In this document: one piece after another, positions 11,594-21,688 of the stretch | How the letters are laid out: each line of letters begins with the position of its first letter | Numbering within the stretch: the first letter of the stretch is position 1 | NCBI GenBank assembly: GCA_001600415.1 | Contig: BCJX01000016.1 | Span: forward strand, 287,878 to 351,877 | Reading direction: 5' to 3' | Length of the DNA: 64,000 bases | DNA from: Pascua guehoae | Lineage: Eukaryota > Basidiomycota > Tremellomycetes > Trichosporonales > Trichosporonaceae | The notes under the pieces: model-generated | The model's database searches: none | What the model saw: only the letters and a program-made list of their open reading frames with translations | What the model was told of the DNA's origin: nothing | Translations under genes and position numbers: made by a program

Positions 11594-11774
11594 CTTGGCA
11601 TTCGTAGGTCTTGGCAATTGCTTGGCTCCCTTGGCCTGCCTTGGCATCTGCTGGCTGCCTCTCTCTGCCTCTCTGCCTCTCTCTGCCTCTGGCCCCCCGC
11701 CCCCCTTCTTGCCTCTTCTTTGGCTCCACCCACTTCGTTTGCCTTCTCTTTCTTCCCACCCCCAATTCCTTGGC
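11594..11774. promoter_or_regulatory. Cluster of CTTGGC (GCCAAG) sites upstream of RIM101
   Basis: CTTGGC, the complement of the GCCAAG core bound by PacC/Rim101 proteins, occurs at 11594-11599, 11610-11615, 11621-11626, 11630-11635, 11640-11645 and 11769-11774. Five copies fall within 52 bp, 450-500 bp before the RIM101 start codon. This suggests autoregulation. The hexamer also occurs singly elsewhere in the window, so the signal is the density and location, not mere presence. Binding is inferred. Confidence 0.5.
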
Positions 11775-12096
11775 TGCTACCACCAGATCGCATCTATACA
11801 AGCATCTCGTCCCATCCACTTCTCATCTTCTCTCTTCGCCACCAATCTACTCTTCTTTGTCACCACCACCGACACAACCACCACCACCACCACCACCACC
11901 ACCGCTACCGCTACCGCTGCCGCTGTCCACGTCGACCCCACTCGCCCCTGCCGCAGCCCACTGCACAGCGCGTTTTTTTACCACCCACCCTACCGCATTC
12001 CCGACCGCGTCGTCTAGCTGCGTAAAAACGCCACCTGTCATTCCCGACCCCGGTCTCGACTAGTCCACTCCCAAACCACCCCCACCACCCGACGCC

Positions 12097-14416
12097 ATGT
12101 CGGCCTACCCCTCCCTCCCCACCACCTACCTCCATCCACCGACCGTGTCGTCGTCCGACTCGGCATCATCGGTCGAGCCCCTCACCCCACCGTCCGTCAC
12201 GAGCGCCGCCTCGCGTCCGTCGCCCGAGGAGCGCGACGAGCTCGACGAGGAACCCCGCAAGCCCGTCGCGGCCCAGCCAGAGGGTATCCTATGCAAATGG
12301 AAGGACTGCGACTTTAGCGCGCCCAGCGCCGAAGAACTGTACACGCACCTGTGCGAGTCGCACATTGGCCGCAAGAGCACCAACAACCTCTGTCTCACGT
12401 GCGCGTGGGAGGGATGTGGCGTAAAGTGTGTCAAGCGCGACCACATTACTAGCCATCTGCGAGGTTAGTCGCACAACGGCGTTTCACAACCATCCCAAAC
12501 CCCCCAGCTAACATTGCCCAGTCCACACACCGCTCAAGCCGCACCCGTGCTCGGTCTGCGGCAAGACATTCAAGCGTCCACAGGACCTGAAAAAGCACGA
12601 GCGCATCCACACCCAAGAGCACCACCAGCTCCACAAGCTGTCCAAGGCGACAACGTCGACCGACCCAGACTTCAACTCGCGCTTCCCCACCTCGCGCCGC
12701 GACGGCGGCCACCTCAACCCGCTCGACCGCTCGCCAGGTACCTTTTCCCTCTCGCCCTCGAGCTCGGCCAACGAGCCCACGTCCCCGTTCGAGGCCGCAA
12801 ACCTCCTCGGTCTCCCCGGCAGCCATGCCGCCGCCCCGTCGCCCCAGGTCCTCGCCGCCCTCCACAAGAAGCAGCACGAAGAGCTCGCCGCGTACCAGCA
12901 ACGCGAGCTGCTCGCACTCCAGCAGCTCGCGTACCAGCAGCAGCAGAGCTCGGCGTACGCGGCCCAGCTCGCAAGTGAGATGCCAAAGGGCCTCAAGCGC
13001 GGCTCGGACGAGGCATTCGACACCTTTGTCGAGGACATGAAGAAGCGCAAGATGGAGCCCGTCTACGACGTTGACATGATTACCCGTCTCAACGCCCTCA
13101 TGCCCCCCGGCTTTCCAGCGGGCTACCCACCGTCGCTAGGCTCGCTCGCAGGCGGTGGCTTCCCGTCGTCGGTCCCTCCGTTTGCGTGCCCGTCGCTCAA
13201 CCTCGGTGGCGCCCCCGGCGGCCAGCCGCCCATGCCCATTCCGGACATTCGCACCGAGGCCGACCTCGCCCTCTTCAACCAGTTTATGGTCTCGCTCGGC
13301 CGCGAAGCCACCGCCGGTGCCCACGCCCTCCCCATGGAGCCCGTCAACAGCAGCACGACGTCGACATCGGCCTCGCGTAACTCGCTGTCTCCGCTCGCGT
13401 CGGAAAACTCGCCCATCGAAGACCTCTTCAACCCGTCCGAGCTCGCCAGCCTCGGCCTTGCAGGTATGCCCGGCATCCCCACGTCGTCGTCGTCGCCCCA
13501 CCACGCGTCGTCGCTCCCCAACAATGCGTCCGTGTCGCTCGGTTCCCTCTACCCCTCGCTCGACGGCCTCGACCGCCCGCGCGCGTCGTCCGTCTCCGAG
13601 TCGAGCGACCACCCACGCCGCCCGATTGCGGGGCTTCCGCGCGCAGGGTCCGCGTCCAACTCGTCGGCCCGTGGACCCGGCGGCTACGGCAGCCTGCCTC
13701 AGGGCTACCCGCTGCCGCCCGACTTCCTCGGCCAGTCTGGCAACGAGCAAAACTATGCCTCGTTTGACTCGCTCGGTGCACGTGCGCGTTCGTCGATGCC
13801 CGCCGCCACCCTCGCGCCCCGCGACTTTTACAAGCGCACCTACCGCCACATTGCACCCCTCGGTGCCGCGCCCAATCACCGCGAGAGCGCCGAGCGCACG
13901 GGCGCAGACGAGGACGACGACAGCGTGTCGGACGACTCGGACCGCGAGTCGACGCCCCGCGGCTCGCCCGGTCCAAGGATATCCGTCATGGCCCTGTGCG
14001 ACGGCGACCCGAGCCTCCGGCTCCCCGCCATTTCGAGCGACGGCCAGTCGAGCATGTCCCTCCCCTCGCTCCGCTCCCAGCTCGCACGCCGCACAGTCTC
14101 CCCCGCACGCCACCCGCCCGTCAAGCGCCACACGGACGAGCACCAGCACCTCATCCACGGCGTCAAGCGCCTCGAGCTCGACGACCGCCGCCGCGGCGAG
14201 TCCCCCGCAGAGTCGATTGCGTCCTCGACCCCTTCCCGCCCCGGCACCGCCGACGCCGCTGCCCTGGCCCGCCGACGCCACGCCGCCCTCATCCGCGCAT
14301 GGCTCCTCGCCGTCAACCTCGAGTTTAAGCGCAAGCAGATTGCAGACCGCGAATCGGTTCCCGAGCTCAAGCGTGAAGCCGACTGGGCAAGCCCACGCCG
14401 TGAGATTGTCGCGTAG
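12097..14416 (+). CDS. RIM101: pH-response transcription factor PacC/Rim101
   Basis: Two exons, 12097-12463 and 12522-14416, separated by a 58-bp intron (donor GTTAGT, branch ctaac, acceptor cccAG). Splicing restores [12 protein letters not shown] and gives 753 residues. Three C2H2 fingers span residues 66-89, 102-124 and 132-152. The diagnostic PacC/Rim101 strings [19 protein letters not shown] and [14 protein letters not shown] are all present. After a Gln-rich stretch comes the conserved [19 protein letters not shown]. The rest is Ser/Pro-rich, with an acidic [12 protein letters not shown] patch and a more conserved-looking helical C-terminus around [17 protein letters not shown]. In the family it is activated at alkaline pH by the Rim/Pal pathway through C-terminal cleavage, then acts in the nucleus on GCCARG sites. 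Start chosen at the first ATG, after a CA/CT-rich leader. Confidence 0.95.
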
Positions 14417-15278
14417 GGCTAGGAGTCGCCGGACGTGTCGAGGAAAGCAGGAGAGGCGCCTGCCTACATGCAGGCGCCCGCCGAGCCGATATAGAGTTGC
14501 ATAAGCGAAGCGCAGCGGGGCTGCCACGCTGCGGGAATCAGTGTCGCCACGAGTTGTACAAGTAGCGTAAACAAAGAGTACCAGAAGCGTACCCCAGGCA
14601 GAACAATGTCTTGATGTATGTGTGACGAGAGCGCTGGGCAGGCTGGTTGGACCGCCGAGTGAAGAGGTGTGGAGCGATACCCAACCTCGACTGGGCGCCA
14701 GTTTGTTACTCGGCGGTAGTTTGTTTGTTACTCGGCGGCGCGCTTGAGCGGAGCAAACTCGCGCACACGGCAAACAGGGACGCCGTGCCTCGGCGCCGAG
14801 GCGTAGATGGGCGCCGTCACTGCCACTGTCGGCAGTGCCAGTATCGACGCCGTCAGTGCTGACACTGCTGACACTGCTGACACTGCTGACACTGCTGACA
14901 CTGCCGACACTGCCGACACTGCCGACACTGTGGGAGACGGCGGTCCATCCCTGTCCTTCCTGTACTCAAACGTGGCAGTCTCACTACTTGGGTACTTTCA
15001 GGTCGCACCATGTGGCAAGGATGCAAGGCTGATCGACTCGGGAACCGATACTTCGTCGTGGCACCCACCCAAAGTCCAAGTGCGCAACGATCAAGCACAC
15101 GGTCCAAGAGATCCACTAACACGTCTTGTCGGGCTCGTGGGTCTTGACGTCCACGGGCTACCCCCTTCATCGCCACGACTGTCCCCGAGCCCGCGCGGCC
15201 CCCATGCCAGACCTCCCAGACCTCCCAGCTGGCACAGCCCAACCGTCCACAGAAAAAGAGCACGAGCTCCTCTGCGTC
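14417..15278. other. Intergenic with a short tandem repeat
   Basis: 3' flank of RIM101. A nine-base tandem repeat (ctgacactg, changing to ccgacactg) lies at 14857-14932. No gene seen. Confidence 0.6.
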
Positions 15279-15354
15279 TGCCCACAACAGGGGAGCCTGT
15301 GACCTCACCCTCGAGTCGTACGAAAGGCGCGCTCTGCCACTGAGCTGTACGGGC
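15279..15354 (-). pseudogene. tRNA-like relic (possible former tRNA-Thr(CGT))
   Basis: Read on the minus strand, a 7-bp acceptor stem pairs (GCCCGTA with TGTGGGC, including G-U pairs). A good D arm follows (GCTC AGTGGCA GAGC, matching the A box). The anticodon loop candidate is TTCGTAC. The anticodon stem does not pair in the normal register, and the T arm (ACAGG...CCTGT) has only a four-base loop with no GTTCRANNC B box. I therefore read it as a decayed tRNA or tRNA-derived sequence rather than a working gene. Confidence 0.35.
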
Positions 15355-15507
15355 TGGCTGTCCCAGGCAGCAGCAGCCGTGGGAGCTCGGTCAGGTTGCT
15401 TCAAGGCGGGGCGAGGGGGGTCTACCGTGCCCGAGGCTGGTGGGAGCGCAGGCAAGAAGCTTGACAGAGGGTGGAGGGGCAGGCGGTGCCGACATCGAGG
15501 GTGAACG

Positions 15508-15715
15508 ACGTTGGTGTGACTACTGTTTACAAACCTTTCCAGTTCAGAAATCTTGCACTCCCCCCCCCCCCGAAACTTGGCCAGCCTGCCCAAGTTCACC
15601 CTGCCGACGTTGGTGTGGCCACTACATACTACAAACCCTTCCCCAGATCAGAAGTCTTGCATTCCCCCTCCTCCACCCCCAAACTTGGCCGGCCTGCCCA
15701 TGTTCACCCCGTCGA
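15508..15715. repeat. Tandem duplication, ~105-bp unit, two copies
   Basis: Two adjacent copies begin gacgttggtgtg (about 15508 and 15607). Both continue through tacaaac, ccagatcagaa/ccagttcagaa, cttgcattcccc and aaacttggccagcctgccca. They differ by scattered substitutions and C-tract length. Confidence 0.75.
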
Positions 15716-16345
15716 GACGAGAAAAGAAGCGATGCATGAATACTTTAGAGGGACATGAGCGTCATGTACATAGGGAGCGGCGGAATAGACACCAGCCCGA
15801 CGCTGTGGTCGCCATGTGGCAAGTGGATGCGAGAGGCAGAAGTGCCACTTTGAACCCCCCCCCCCCCCCCCCGTCTCGGTTGGCGCCGCACGCCGCACCA
15901 GGACGCACACGGGTAGTCGGACCCAAGAACGCGGGCGTGGGTCGACGCGTGTAGCCTCTGCGGTTGGGCGGGAAACGAGGGTGGGTGCTGGTGTACGGGC
16001 GGATGGTATGGAGAGGAATTGTTGTGGGGCCCAGGGGCTGAGGGGATGAGAGGATGGGATGAGGGGGAGGCTGGGAGGAGATTGGGCATGAGGGCGTTTG
16101 TGGTGTGGCACTTGTAAGCTACCACGTGTAGATATCTGCCTTGTGATCGAGATGGATACAGTGTGCAGCATATAACTGTCCTGTAGCTGAAGAAGTGACG
16201 GCTCAGCTGATTCCAAGCCTTTATGCGTTGTCTACTCGGCAGGATGGTCGGCTTTGACGTCTCTCAACTCGCGCGATAGAGTGGGCACTACTACTGGCGC
16301 GACTGCAGGCGGTCCAGTCGACTATGCCTCTACTCTGGCGTACTG
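15716..16345. other. Intergenic, no gene seen
   Basis: Includes a poly-C tract at about 15857-15872 preceded by aagtgccactttgaa, which resembles an internal TIR-element motif. Nothing else recognised. Confidence 0.5.
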
Positions 16346-16347
16346 TA

Positions 16348-16536
16348 CAGGTGCGTCCGGAAGGTCTAGAGACTGCCACTTTGAGCTCGGTCTACAAGTT
16401 GGGCACTCTCTCGACCAATGCAATGGCACAGCAAGTGGACACATCACTGTTTCCTGCTCGTTGTATCCCATGCCCTGCGACCGTGTACCCGACCGAGCTT
16501 TAAAGTGGCAGGCTCATGACTTTTCGGACACACCTG
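16348..16536. mobile_element. MITE, 189 bp, with ~47-bp terminal inverted repeats
   Basis: Flanked by TA at 16346-16347 and 16537-16538. The left end CAGGTGCGTCCGGAAGGTCT and the complement of the right end CAGGTGTGTCCGAAAAGTCA stay alignable for about 47 bases, through gactgccactttgagctcggtc. The interior (about 95 bp) has no coding potential. This is the clearest, most compact member of the family also seen at 5094, 5549 and (one end) 20321. The TA target duplication suggests a Tc1/mariner-type origin (inference). Confidence 0.8.
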
Positions 16537-16539
16537 TAC

Positions 16540-18682
16540 AACCTGCAGACGTGTACGAGCAAACGCGCGCACCCAGCAACATTACCGTTCGAGCTGCAGT
16601 TGTCAAGCAACCAAGTGAGTCTGAATCACTTTCCTGTGGACAGTCATGTCTAGCTGGTATCATTGTCGCAGTGTTTGCTCTCGCCCCCCCTGATCCCAGT
16701 AGCACCCGCGACAGAAATGGCCACCGAGTAGACTCCTACCATCCAGCACCGAGAGGAGTCCAAGCTCGTCTGACAGTCTGGCACCAAACCCTAAAAAGCA
16801 GAGCCTGACGGCGCGTGTCCATACGCTGAATCAAACAGCGGTCTCAACAGAGGCTGCTCGCCACAATGTTGCGTACTCACCACTATACTATATGAACCCT
16901 GAAGTTCTTCTGTTCTCTGTGCCCTCCCACCCTTCTCTCCTTCTCATGTCGCAGGTCTTGCTGCCTCCTACTTGATCAAGCGGTGCACTGAGCGTGCTCG
17001 ACGTGATTGTGGCTGACCTCCCCTCCCCTCCCCTCCCCTCCCCCCCACAGTAATGGTACGCGCTCTCAGCTGCGTTCCCAGCGACATGTTCATGAAGCGA
17101 ATCCGCTCAGATGCCCCCTCGACATTTAGGATACCTTTTGGGTATATGGATGGCGCGGCTTCATGGTGCTGTTGCACCCACCCACACCACACGCCATACG
17201 CCACTGCATCCTGTCCACTATCGTACCCCAGTCATCTCGCCCGTCTCTTCCATGTCCGCCCAGCTGCTGTACCCCGCATGGAGTCGTTGGCCTACCAGTC
17301 CAATCCGGAACAGGTGACGACGTTGGGCCGAAGCGGGTGCATACTGTGTCTGTACAGGTAAGGTGTGGCGAAGGTTGTTCAAGATCCAGAGTTGCGGATC
17401 GGGCCGGAGCGGTGCTGCCTGCGTGGGGTGGGGGAGAGCTGGGGTTGGAGAGGCTGGGGTTGGAGAGAGCTGGGGCTGGAGAGAGCTGGGGTTGGAGAAG
17501 CTGGGTTGGAGAGGATGACGAGCGGTGGGTAAATACGCTCCATGAGGACCGGAGGGTATACAGAAAGCCAAGGCAGAGACATGGAGGTGGCTGTCACGGA
17601 TCATTATGGGCTCAGTGTTCAGTACGCGCAAATGTCCCTCTGGACATGATGCGACCGCGACACCCTGCCCCACCTCGATATCACGGCCGCCGATGGTATT
17701 TGTGGGGCAGCCGGGTCTGGGGAACCGCATGATGCATAAATCCTTGACTTTACACTCCGAGTGCCGAGCTGCATCGCAATGCACCGCCGGCAGTGTCGAT
17801 TGAACGCTAAATAACACCACCGCCGTGGTGCCGCAATGGTACGACATGCCCTACGTGGCCCACCTGATGTGCAGTCCGTCCCTGCGCTGCAAGTGACATT
17901 CGCCAAGAGTCCGTTTCGGATGCCCAACCCCTCGGCCGCCGCGTGTTCCTAATTTGTTCGTCCACGATCATGATCCAACCGCCTTAATGAAACGTTTGCT
18001 TGGCACCAGCAACGTCGGGCGACCTGACACGGCAACTCGACAGAGTGGCGTGCCTGGGTGTCAACACTAGGTTTGGACCCGGCGGAAGTAGTCATGGTGC
18101 TCGTGCTCGTGCTATCGCGATAGGGTTATAAAGAACGATAGAAGACGACATGTGACGGGGCCCACTCGCATACAGTATCAGATTGCTTGGCACGACCTCG
18201 CCACTGCGTTCTCGGACGTGCTTGGACGTGCTCCACGGCTCCAACGGCTCCAACGTCTCTACTCGAGCTATTCACGCTCTCCCAACTCCTTTGTAACAAC
18301 TCCATTGTGGCAACTCCACTGTGACAGCTCCATTGTGACAGCTCCGTTGTGGCAACTCCATTGTCGCAACTCCGTCGCATCCACGCCATTGCGCGACGTT
18401 GGGACCTCTCGACAGTGTCCTCTCCATCGTCCACCCCAGGGGATCCACTCCATAGCCCCCGGGCCAACTCATTGCGTCCACTCATCAGGCCAACTCATCG
18501 GGCCAACCCATTGGGCCAACTCATCGCGGTCGTCTATCGCTCCAACACCCCTTTCTCTCCAGAGCCTTCTCGCCGCCTCGGCACGACCCTTGCACCCCGT
18601 CCCCCTCGGTCCGCAGTCTATCCCCCCTCGCTTCACCACCCCTTCCCCCCCCCCCCCTCCCTCCCCGACCCCCGCTCTCCCA
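16540..18682. other. Intergenic with repeats
   Basis: Second copy of the dispersed repeat at about 17054-17170. A (CCTCC)n tract at 17018-17045. A tandem of ~18-bp ctggggttggagaga units at about 17436-17512. A capac-like stretch of short direct repeats (gcaactccattgtgacagctc) at about 18295-18375. The last ~80 bases are CT/C-rich and look like the leader of the small gene that follows. No other gene seen. Confidence 0.5.
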
Positions 18683-18982
18683 ATGGTCGAACTCCACTCC
18701 CTATCCGGCGCCACGCCCTCGGCCCCACGCATGTTCTCGCAGCCCTACGCCCCCCTCGGCGGCGGGGACGGCAGTGTGCCCGCTGGCTTTACAGACGCCC
18801 AGCGCCCAGCCAACCGGCAAGACCCTTCAGCGTCGTGTCTCTTCTGCAGCTTCGAGACGTTCGTCGAGGGGCTGTGCTGGTTTGTTACGTGCAAAATGTG
18901 CGGGTGTGACGATTGCTGTGACGACTGTTGTTCGGGGTGCTCTGATTGCTGTGGTGATTGCTGTGGCGATTGCTGCAGTTGA
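18683..18982 (+). CDS. Small Cys/Asp-rich protein (99 aa)
   Basis: The ATG at 18683 (cccaATGg) follows a C/T-rich leader. The 99-residue product begins MVELHSLSGATPSAPRMFSQ, a short Pro/Gly/Ser-rich disordered half. Its C-terminal half has 17 cysteines: CLFC, GLCWFVTCKMCGC, then DDCC, DDCC, SGC, SDCC, GDCC, GDCC to the end. There is no signal peptide and no clear membrane helix, although ETFVEGLCWFVTC is mildly hydrophobic. The alternating acidic and CC pairs suggest metal binding or palmitoylation at the membrane, as in fungal Cys-rich tail-anchored peptides (inference). A decayed relative lies at 19366-19704. The frame is open further upstream, but that part is repeat-derived, so this start is preferred. 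Confidence 0.6.
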   Translation: MVELHSLSGATPSAPRMFSQPYAPLGGGDGSVPAGFTDAQRPANRQDPSASCLFCSFETFVEGLCWFVTCKMCGCDDCCDDCCSGCSDCCGDCCGDCCS

Positions 18983-19365
18983 GGTGGTAGGGCGTGGATA
19001 GAGTAGGGCTTTTAATGGACTATTTGTATTTGTCATTGTAGAGAGGGGATGAGTGAGTTTATGAGGAACGAGAGTCAATGGTGACTCACCGTTGACTCCT
19101 GACTGCTGAGCATCTACCGACACCGACGAAACCAACGCTACGAGCGAAAAGTGCCCAGCACAGTTGCTCAGAGTCGCAACTTGCCACTCTACAGCCTTAT
19201 CCAACCCGACACCGCCGCAGTCTTCCAACGACCCACCCCTTGCCCGCTCCACCTCGGTCGTCGCCCACGCGCCGCGTCTACCACCTGGCTCAGCCTTCTC
19301 CCACGCGTCGTGCCCTCGGCGCCCAGCACGACTTGTCGCGCCACACGTTGGCACTCGCGCCCGAC
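18983..19365. other. Spacer between the two Cys-rich genes
   Basis: No independent gene. It probably contains the 3' end of the first copy and the promoter/leader of the second. Confidence 0.4.
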
Positions 19366-19704
19366 ATGTCCGAGGCCCAGCCCCTTATCGGTCCACCAAG
19401 GCGTCCCCCCCCAATGTCTGCACGGCCGTACGTCGTCGTAGGGACTACGGACGATTGCCTCAGCATGGCCGATCGGGGACGACGTTGCCGACACTTTTCA
19501 CGAGTGGAACGGACTGGAGATCGACTATGCGCGGATGCCAATTCGCCTCTTGTGTGCCTCCTTGACTTCCTCGAGGAGTGCCCCGGGCGTCTCTTGTGCT
19601 GGATGTGAATCGGGCGTGGGGAGTGTGATGACTGCGACTGTGGGGATGATTGTGGAGGGTGTCATTGTGATTGCGATAGTCATGATGGCGGATGAGGGTG
19701 ATAT
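19366..19704 (+). pseudogene. Decayed second copy of the Cys/Asp-rich protein
   Basis: One frame from the ATG at 19366 (MSEAQPLIGPPRRPPPMSAR...) reaches CLLDFLEECPGRLLCWM and a TGA at 19606-19608. Directly after that stop, still in frame, it reads ECDDCDCGDDCGGCHCDCD before TGA. The order CL..F.E....LCW then a Cys/Asp repeat matches the intact protein 700 bp upstream (CLFCSFETFVEGLCWFVTC then Cys/Asp). The in-frame stop, plus an unmatched basic stretch in the middle, suggest a broken paralogue. Recoding or an unrecognised intron are alternatives. Either way, both reading frame and composition are conserved beyond chance. Confidence 0.4.
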
Positions 19705-20633
19705 TCGACAGCAGGGCAGTGGACACTGTAAGCGCGTTGACGCTGTCGAGACGCGTGCCATCTCATGTACCTATACCTACCAGCGGCCATGGGCAAGAGA
19801 CTCTGACGTTGACGCGTTGACCTCCTCGGCTAGGTACCCGGCTCGTCACTAACACGGCGCCATGAGGGCAACAGCGGGGGGTCTGTAGTGCCTCGCCGCC
19901 TCAAGATCATGGGCCGTATTGTCAAACGCGACGAAGAGTGTCAAGAACTAATCCCCCCCATGTTGCCCACTTCATGATGGGTGCTGTTCGTGCACGCCCC
20001 ATTTGGCCACAGAGCACAGGATCCGACTCGATCCATGTCCAACACTTGCCTTGGTCGCCAAACCCCCCCTTCTTCACCCCACGATAATGTACCATGTTCC
20101 ACGGCCGCAGTCCAGCTGGTCGCAGTAGTACGTCGCAGGAGTACAGTATAGTAGCCCCAAAACCGACTTCTCACCCTAAATCGTTACCCCATTGCTCAAA
20201 CAGAACAAAGTCAAAGCTCGTTGTTACCATGGCGTTACACAGAGGGATATAGTGTGCTTTACACATACCCCAATAGACCACTGACTGACGTCTATCGCAT
20301 TCGCATCCTATACTGGTATGTACAGGTGTGTCCCGAAAGTCGTGAGACTGCTAAGCGCTCTAGGCTCACTGTGGCAGTCTCACCACTTTGCGAACCCACC
20401 TGCAGTACGCCCCAGGCGCCGACCTGGTGTCACGACGTCCTAGCGGCGACTTATATGTAGGCTGTCCCACAAGTGGCGAGCCCACGGCCGCTCGTCGCTA
20501 CTGTTGATATTAAACTACCACCCTCATCCTATCCATCTAGATCGTCAGCCTCGCCCAGGTTTCTGGTTCAAACACTCACAACCACCAACCTTCATCTCGC
20601 CCCTCGCATAACCGGGTATCATGACGTCGATTC
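19705..20633. other. Intergenic with a single TIR end and hairpin
   Basis: At 20321 tacaggtgtgtcccgaaagt matches the TIR-element terminus. It is followed by a perfect 10-bp inverted pair, gtgagactgc (20342-20351) and gcagtctcac (20374-20383). No matching distal end is obvious, so it is called a solo end or a very short fold-back derivative. Confidence 0.45.
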
Positions 20634-21688
20634 TCAAGGATCGTCCTCCTCACGCCAGGCGGGGTTGTACATCGGCGGGAGCTGTGACGAGGAGCTGGCG
20701 ATACGGCCGGCGTCCTCGGCGTGATCGGGTCTGACCTCTTCGGCGGGATCTGGGAGCGCCTCTTCCCAGTCGAGTCGGGGCGCCGACGCGGAAGTTGGGC
20801 CGGGGCGGGTGGTACGAGTTGCTCCCAACGCGGTCGTGTCGGGGACACCGGGTGTGACGGCGGGTGTTGGAGGAATGAGTCCTGCAGACGAGCTAGCATT
20901 GCTCGATGACCCCCACGGAGTCGACTTTTCGGAGCTCGATTCCAGTGCGGCGAGTACGGCGGCCGCCTCAAGCTGTTTGTCGGATAGACCTGGGCCTGGT
21001 GTGAAGCTTGTCGTTACTGCCGAAGAAGGCATCGCAGCTTTGGGTGCGTCGAATGGGATCGGGGCGATATAGGTGCCCTCCTCCCGCTCGGCAAGGTCGA
21101 ACTCGCGCGACGCGGCGGATGCGCGTTTCCGGCGACTACGGTACCACAGAAAGACGACAATGCCGGCAATGACGATACCGCACAGACCTCCGATGACGCC
21201 GCCGGCTATCTCTCTCGGGTCGGCCTTCTCAGTCATCGACCCGGGGGCAGAGTACGTCGACTTCATCCCCGATGCGGTAAAGGTCGGGGTTGCGGGATCT
21301 GTGTTGGAAGTGTTTGTGCACGGCCGGACCCAGCCCACGTTCCTCTTCGCCCACGTCCCTGTGCTGTCGGTAATAACAAGGGTGACCGGCAACTTCGAGT
21401 CGTCTTTGACATAGAAGTAAAAGTTGTGAGAAGACTGGTTTGTGACCAATTCGGGCTCGCGCACGTCCCGATCATAGTATCTGCTCATTAGTTACATCAC
21501 TTTTCCTGGAGCCAGCAACGGGCGCCCCCCTCCCCCTCCTGCTACACACACAGAGCTCTGGAATGGGAACCTGGATGAAGAACAACTCACAGAGTGAACG
21601 GAGGCACGCCGTTCTCCCACCTGCAGTCCCACACTTCACACGTTGTGGGTACGAGTGGCCACGCTATCCACCTGAGTTGCGAAGACAT
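20634..21688 (-). CDS. Receptor-like single-pass membrane protein, member A
   Basis: The main exon (21480 down to 20634) joins an upstream exon ending at 21591 through a 110-bp intron (21481-21590; GTGAGT...AACTAAT...GCAG). The junction reads GVPPFTL-YYDRD in phase 2. The upstream exon carries the ectodomain signature CEVWDCRWENGVPPFTL. Next come an extracellular segment (VTLVITDSTGTWAKRN), a transmembrane helix (IAGGVIGGLCGIVIAGIVVF) with GxxxG packing motifs, a basic stop-transfer RSRRKR, a Ser/Thr-rich cytoplasmic tail and the C-terminus HAEDAGR...QLPPMYNPAWREEDDP with a PPxY motif. The 5' end is unresolved: no clear signal peptide precedes the ectodomain exon, though the frame is open to 21895. 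It may have a further upstream exon or be 5'-truncated. Minimum length is 314 residues from the ATG at 21688. Confidence 0.6.

Noticed and set aside
13155..14504. 449-codon forward frame overlapping RIM101
   Set aside because: Out-of-frame Arg/Pro/Ser-rich reading of the same exon.
13136..14773. 545-codon minus-strand frame opposite RIM101
   Set aside because: Shadow of the GC-rich RIM101 exon; Arg/Gly/Val-rich with no domain.
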